Source of the DNA: Eudorina sp. 2006-703-Eu-15
Lineage: Eukaryota > Chlorophyta > Chlorophyceae > Chlamydomonadales > Volvocaceae
NCBI GenBank assembly: GCA_003117195.1
Contig: BDSI01000149.1
Location: 186,001-250,000, forward strand
Length of the DNA: 64,000 bases
Reading direction: 5' to 3'
Part shown: positions 59,085 through 64,000 of the stretch, in pieces
Numbering within the stretch: the stretch's first letter is position 1
Layout: every line of letters starts with the position of its first letter
The notes under the pieces: generated by a model
What the model saw: only the letters and a program-made list of their open reading frames with translations
What the model was told of the DNA's origin: nothing
Database searches by the model: none
Translations under genes and position numbers: made by a program

Positions 59085-61146
59085 GAAGTCGAGGTGCATG
59101 TATGCGCTGGGGAGCCTGCGCGTTTGCCCGAGTGACGTACGGAGGCGCGAGTGACGACGCGTTGGATCGGGGTCTGAGAACCAGCACTGTGAACGGAAAT
59201 TTATTTGAAACATTTTTGCGCTGGAGGCAGCTGATGATTGCAAGTGGCTGCCGTACTTGACGTCGTGTATGTCGTATGTCAGCGAGAGGGTGTGTGTTGT
59301 TCAGAGGGTGTGTGCTTAGGGAGGACTGAGCCGCAGAGACAAGAGGGTGTGATAAGTGAAGAGAGGGCGTGTTTTTGTGCCGGGCGAGTTTCCAGGTCTT
59401 CCTTGTTGTTGGTTGAGGCGGGGAGAGCCCGGGGCGGGAGTGGTCGGCTGAAGGAGGTGAACGGGTACGTGCGGGTACGTCATCAACCCACTTACCATGT
59501 GTCTTACCTGTCGTCATCAACTCACTCACCATGTGTCAGAAAGACAGACAGACTGACACACAGACAGGGACAGACTGACAGTCAGTGAAACAGCCGCGGG
59601 TCGTAGTATGTAGGTGGTGCTGCTGAGGGGAGTCGCTCGGGGGGACACCCGGGGGGCAGGGGATTCGCGAACTCTGCTGAGACTGGTGTCTACTTCTAGA
59701 GGTGTCGCCGATCCCGTTTGTGATTGTGCATTGATCGAAACTGGCAAGAAGGAAATGGATGCCACCAGCAGTGCCTGCCTGCCTGCCGACTGACACTACA
59801 CCTCCAACGCCCGACGGCCTGCCTTGAACCCTCGTCGCAAGTCTTCTGATCTTGTGTGCCACTGCCCAGTGGCCGCAGTGTGAGAGCTCACGGATCGCGG
59901 ATCCTGCGGCACATGCGGCCTCCTCGCGCCCAACTGATTTTTAACCAGAACCCAACCAACAAATTAACCGTCCGGTATTGAAACATACGGCGAGGCGCAC
60001 CTCCGCAAGGAAGCATATTCGGTTTGTGGGTTCCCCAAGGATACCCAGGGAAGGGAGAGAGAAACGGCATGGGACGGCACGGGACGGGGCCTCATCAATC
60101 TGGACCGGCGGTAGGCCCGTGTGCTCCTCGACACCTCGAGGCACGCACGAGGGCGCACCCAAGCTCCCAAGAAGGCGCGCCGGCGGCGCCGCGCGTCGTC
60201 GTCGTCGTCATCCGGGGAGGCGAGGCGGCGCAGCCCGGGCGGCCGCCTTACGTCCCCACACGCGGCCCAAAACCACACCCGAGGGGGTAAAGGGTGAACC
60301 CAGGGGGCCGCGGGCACCTACCGGGGCACGGGCCCCGGCGCCAAACTGGATGGAGTCGAGCCCTGGGCTGCCCCACAGCGGACATCCCATCGCGCACCAC
60401 ATCGCGCCGCACCGCACACACCCTATAGCCCCGACACATATGCCCGCCCCCAGACTCCGTACGACATCCATTTCGTACGCTGCTGGCGTCAGGCGCACGT
60501 GCTTGGATGGACGGACGGACGGACGGACAGGAGTGTTCTTTCTTCTCCCCCGAAAGGAGAACGCGCGCACGGGGTGGAAAGCTGCCCATCCGTTGATGGC
60601 TTGATGCACACACACAATATGTACACACACAATACAATCGCACGCGCGGGGAGAGAATATGGTGTTTCGAGACCGGCATGCTAGCACCCCTCAATGGCAG
60701 CACCGGTACGGCACTCATTCGTACAGCAGACGAGCCCGCCGGCCCCAATCTGCACCCACCCCGCGGGCTTGAGCTCAACGCAGAGTTGCCCGGGGGCACT
60801 GCGGGGCTGCGGGCCTCATCGTTACCGGAACGTCGCGCCCCGATGGCGGCAGTTTCTGCTGCCAGCAAGTTCGCACCCCACCCTGTAGGACCCAGAAGAC
60901 ATCATCCGCTCCTCCCAACAAGGCGCCAAGGCCCTAAGGCCCCACGCCAACCCCACAAAAGGCGCCTCCTTTCCCCCTCCGGACCTCCACCTCCACGTTC
61001 CCCGAGCTTAGGCGACTGACTGCTCCCTCCCTCCCTCCCTCCCATCCCTACTTCCCATCCCTCTCTGTCCCTCTCCCTCGCGCGAGCCCTCTGCCGCGAA
61101 ACGCACCGAACGGCAACATCCCAGCGCCGCACGGCAAAACGTAGCT

Positions 61147-61190
61147 GGCCCCCAACCCCAACCCCAACCCCAACCCCAACCCCAACCCAC
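61147..61190 (+). repeat. (CCCCAA)n hexanucleotide repeat, about 7 units
   Basis: CCCCAA repeats give GGGGTT on the other strand. The unit equals the ciliate telomere repeat, but the run is short, internal and in otherwise ordinary C-rich DNA. Confidence 0.9.
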
Positions 61191-62984
61191 TCCAGCCCCG
61201 TCCCCCTGCTCCCGAGGCTCGTTACGAGCCAGAAAATCGCCGCCCTGCGGAGGATCCCCACCCAGTGGCTGCGCCGCGGCGCCCAGGGTGCCTCTTTAGC
61301 GCCACCGGGCTGCATCAGCGCGTGCGGAAGGTACCGAGTGCCCATCCCCCCTAAGTGCCAACATAGACACGTGGCGTGCTGGTCAGCCCGCGCGCCGCAG
61401 CCCGGGGAAGGCGCCGCGTCGATTGGCCAGCCTCGCAGCACCAGGCTGCCGCGCCGGCGCTGCCCAGTCCCCCACCCACCTCTTAACGAAGGGAATGCGG
61501 GCCAAGCCAGAGCCAGCCCGGCCCGCGGCCCCGCTCGACACCAGCGCCGCGTGCAGCGCGCCGGGACGCGAATATCGGACGGACGGCAACAAAATACAAA
61601 AATCACGAAAGGAGGCCAGCTGGTGTCCCCCTCATAAGGTACCCCGAACTCCTTCCCCCAAATGTCGAGGCGTGCCGATAGTCCGTGCGGTCATCTCGGG
61701 CCCCGGCCGGGGAGTGGGTGGGGCCGAATGGCTCGGCGGCGTCATCTCACGCAGCCTGGCGTGCGATGGCACCGATGCTGATGCGTCCGCCGCATCCGCC
61801 GCACAGCCGTGAGAGCGGCGAGAGACCCGCCCCAAACCGCTGCCGCCGGTGCCACGTGTGTCCCCCGTGTCCCCCGTGTCTTGATCGGCAGGCAAGGCAG
61901 GAGTGCGCATCATGCATGTCATGCGGTGGGCATGATGGTGCCCAACATATTGGCCCGTATGCGTCAAAGGTCAAACATGTACGCTAGGTACTCCATCCGG
62001 AAAATAATTGAAAGTCTACGGTGAAGGAAGAACGCTGTTGCTTCGGCGCGTTCTGTGCAAAAGAGAACGCGAGCCCCGCGTTTTGTGTTCCATGGGTGCG
62101 CCCCCATGGTACTGTTCCTCGTAATGAACACGCACGCACCTTCTCGCCCCGCCCCGCCCTACCCACACGTGTCAATCGCAACCGCCAACCGCCAACCGCA
62201 ACCCAGATCACAAGCCCTAGCCCCAAACGCTCCACCCAGGCAAGGATTCGCGCCCACCTTCCACTCCCCAATGCCCCCCGGCCCCCAACCCCACACACAC
62301 AGAGCTCGCTGGGGGGTGGTCGTGCGGAGAGCGGCCCCGCGCCAGGCCTGCCCCTGCGCTGCCTCCATCCCTCACACCGACCGCGCCGCGCCGCGCGGCG
62401 CGGCGCCGCGTCCTCACCAACGCGCCTGGTCCTCAGCTCCTCACCCGCAAACGCGCAACTGTCAACTGCCAACTGTCAACAGGCAACTGTCAACTTTCAA
62501 CTGCCACAACCGCCGCAGCAATGACAATTCCCCCGTTGCAACAACTCCGCACCACGCCACAGTGCACACCTCAACCCGGGTTCACTCTGTGCTTGTTTTC
62601 TGCATTCCCCCCAACGGACGAAGCGCTTCGGCTTACTGTCCGGCGCGCGCGCCTGCCAGAAGCGCCCGCCGGGCGCTGCCTCCAGATGACCCCTGGGTCT
62701 GTCCCCCTTCCCGTCATCAACCAGAGACAGCGAAACCGCAAACAAAGGCCACCGAACGGACCTCCGCCCCCCGTCTCGCAAACAACCGACGCCCCGCGCT
62801 GCCTTCAGGCGCCACTCCGGGCGGACAGCCAGAGGCAGCGGCCCCCGCGCCGTTCTCGCTCACTCCAACAAATATGCACTTTCTAATTTGGAACTCTTCT
62901 GATGATCCGCCTGGGACCCGCGAAACACAACCTTCGACGTTTCTCCCGGCGTTGCTATGTGGACAGGAGGTTACCCATCGCCCT

Positions 62985-63302
62985 ATGGGTCCCCGCCCAT
63001 CGACAGGGCGCCCCATGGGTCCCCACCCGTCGACAGGGCGCCCCATGGGTCCCCACCCATCGACAGGGCGCCCCATGGGTCCCCACCCGTCGACAGGGCG
63101 CCCCATGGGTCCCCACCCGTCGACAGGGCGCCCCATGGGTCCCCGCCCTTCGACAGGGCGCCCCATGGGTCCCCACCCATCGACAGGGCGCCCCATGGGT
63201 CCCCGCCCATCGACAGGGCGCCCCATGGGTCCCCGCCCATCGACAGGGCGCCCCATGGGTCCCCACCCTTCGACAGGGCGCCCCATGGGTCCCCGCCCAT
63301 GC
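62985..63302 (+). repeat. 30-bp tandem array, about 11 units
   Basis: The unit is CGACAGGGCGCCCCATGGGT followed by CCCC(A/G)CCC(A/G/T)T, exactly 30 bp, with variation confined to two or three positions. Each unit holds two palindromes, GGGCGCCC and CCCATGGG. With a period divisible by three, all six frames remain open, giving decapeptide repeats on both strands. There is no spacer variation, so it is not a CRISPR array. Confidence 0.97.
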
Positions 63303-63668
63303 TCACGCGCAGGCGCGCATTCCCCTATAGCCGTCGCCACGCGGCTTGCGCACACCATGCGCGTCGCCTCCCCGCGCAGTGCTCCGCCATGCACACACAC
63401 GCTCAGCTTTTCTCTTTGATAACACACGTTCAGATACGGAACAATTTACACACGCGCGCGCACACACACAGCCCCCCCCACACACACAGCAGCAGACCGG
63501 TGCCTCGCAGACCACTTCGGCTCAGTCCCCCTCTACCACGCATCTGCTCAGCCACGCCCCACCCGCCAAACCACACGCCACCAGCGCCGCGTCGGGGCCC
63601 GCCTCCGGCTCCGAGCCCACGGCCCCTCCACCGCCCCCGTCCCCGCCACCGCCACCGCCCCCCGACGT

Positions 63669-64000
63669 CTACTTGTCCGAGGTCGTCTCCTTGAATTTGC
63701 GGACGAGGGACGAGAGGAACCGGCCCCCCAGCAGCGCCTTGGCCTTGGGCCACTTGCCGCCGCCGCTGCTGCCGCCGCCCGAGCGCCGCTCCCTGCCCCC
63801 CTCGCTGCCGCCGGTGCTGGCGGGTCGGTCGCTGCCGGCGGCGGATGCCCGCGCGGCGGCGGCGGCGGCGGCGGCCTCCGCCGCCGCCGCCTCCAATTGT
63901 CGTATCCGCGACGGCGCCGGCGGCGTGGCTGCGGGCTGCGCCCCACCCCTGTAGGGGTCCAGACTGGATGCTGTGTCCTCCGGGAGGCCTGGGCTGGCCG
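63669..64000 (-). CDS. 3'-terminal exon of an unidentified gene (partial)
   Basis: The open frame enters from beyond 64000 and ends at TAG 63671-63669. It reads LPEDTASSLDPYRGG, then RIRQLEAAAAEAAAAA, a Gly/Ser linker, and ends KALLGGRFLSSLVRKFKETT plus SDK. The Arg/Leu/Glu start of the Ala tract suggests a short helix or coiled coil, and the C-terminal 25 residues look like an amphipathic basic helix. No domain is recognisable from this fragment. Codon use and the sharp end of the frame support it being real. Confidence 0.55.
   Translation of the reverse strand, partial: ASPGLPEDTASSLDPYRGGAQPAATPPAPSRIRQLEAAAAEAAAAAAAARASAAGSDRPASTGGSEGGRERRSGGGSSGGGKWPKAKALLGGRFLSSLVRKFKETTSDK

Larger units (their letters stand above)
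59085..63668. other. Intergenic region with repeats; no confident gene
   Basis: The region is GC-rich with many overlapping frames. It contains an R2-like GAGGACTGAGCCGCAGAGAC (59315-59350), GACAGACA repeats (59538-59585), GGAC repeats (60507-60530), a (CCCCAA)n run (61147-61190), CAACTGTCAACTG-type repeats (62455-62505) and the 30-bp array. No conserved protein segment was found on either strand. The part nearest 63.67 kb is probably the 3' UTR of the minus-strand gene. Confidence 0.5.

Noticed and set aside
61147..61190. (CCCCAA)n as a telomere or chromosome end
   Set aside because: It is a short internal run with unique sequence on both sides.
62985..63302. CRISPR-like regular spacing of the 30-bp array
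   Set aside because: It has no variable spacers, the context is eukaryotic, and it is a simple tandem repeat.

Overview
The window is nuclear DNA from a GC-rich eukaryote, most likely a chlorophyte green alga of the Chlamydomonas/volvocine type. The evidence is many short exons with GT-AG introns, very GC-rich third codon positions, poly-Ala/Gly/Pro linkers, dense micro- and minisatellites, and a typical gene set: a Raf/TKL-like receptor kinase, an EGF plus exostosin GT47 glycosyltransferase, a chloroplast rhodanese and a type I polyketide synthase fragment. The species is an inference. Exon models were built by hand from splice sites and checked for reading-phase agreement.

Layout: (1) 1-1.46 kb, + strand, internal exons of a probable type I PKS (start of a dehydratase-like segment). 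(2) 6.12-21.6 kb, - strand, a 17-exon transmembrane receptor-like kinase of about 1,980 residues. (3) 23.2-29.3 kb, + strand, divergent from the kinase, an EGF/exostosin gene that looks broken. (4) 34.6-39.7 kb, + strand, a 972-residue low-complexity, probably nuclear protein of unknown family. (5) 45.29-50.54 kb, - strand, a complete WDR76/CMR1-type WD40 protein (10 exons, 836 residues). (6) 51.50-54.49 kb, + strand, divergent from WDR76, a 255-residue multi-pass membrane protein of unknown family. (7) 56.09-59.08 kb, + strand, a plastid-targeted rhodanese. (8) 63.67-64.0 kb, - strand, the 3' end of an unidentified gene. The stretches between them hold low-complexity or lower-GC intergenic DNA without a gene I can defend. 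GC falls at the shared 5' ends (about 21-23, 30-34, 50.6-52 and 55.5-56.6 kb).

The most interesting signal is in the introns. At least four families of short dispersed modules (called R1-R4 here) recur with near-identical cores, and all nine R1 copies fall in introns of the gene models. In the kinase gene R1 and R4 lie antisense to transcription and place pyrimidine-rich sequence about 30-100 nt upstream of several 3' splice sites. One R2 copy begins exactly at a 5' splice site. Together this resembles an introner-like, modular intron-building repeat system. Other points of note: an intronic near-perfect 84-nt foldback, a 21-nt micro-exon in the kinase activation segment, 50 perfect copies of a 13-bp minisatellite open in three frames, and several independent lesions in the exostosin gene while the neighbouring genes splice cleanly.
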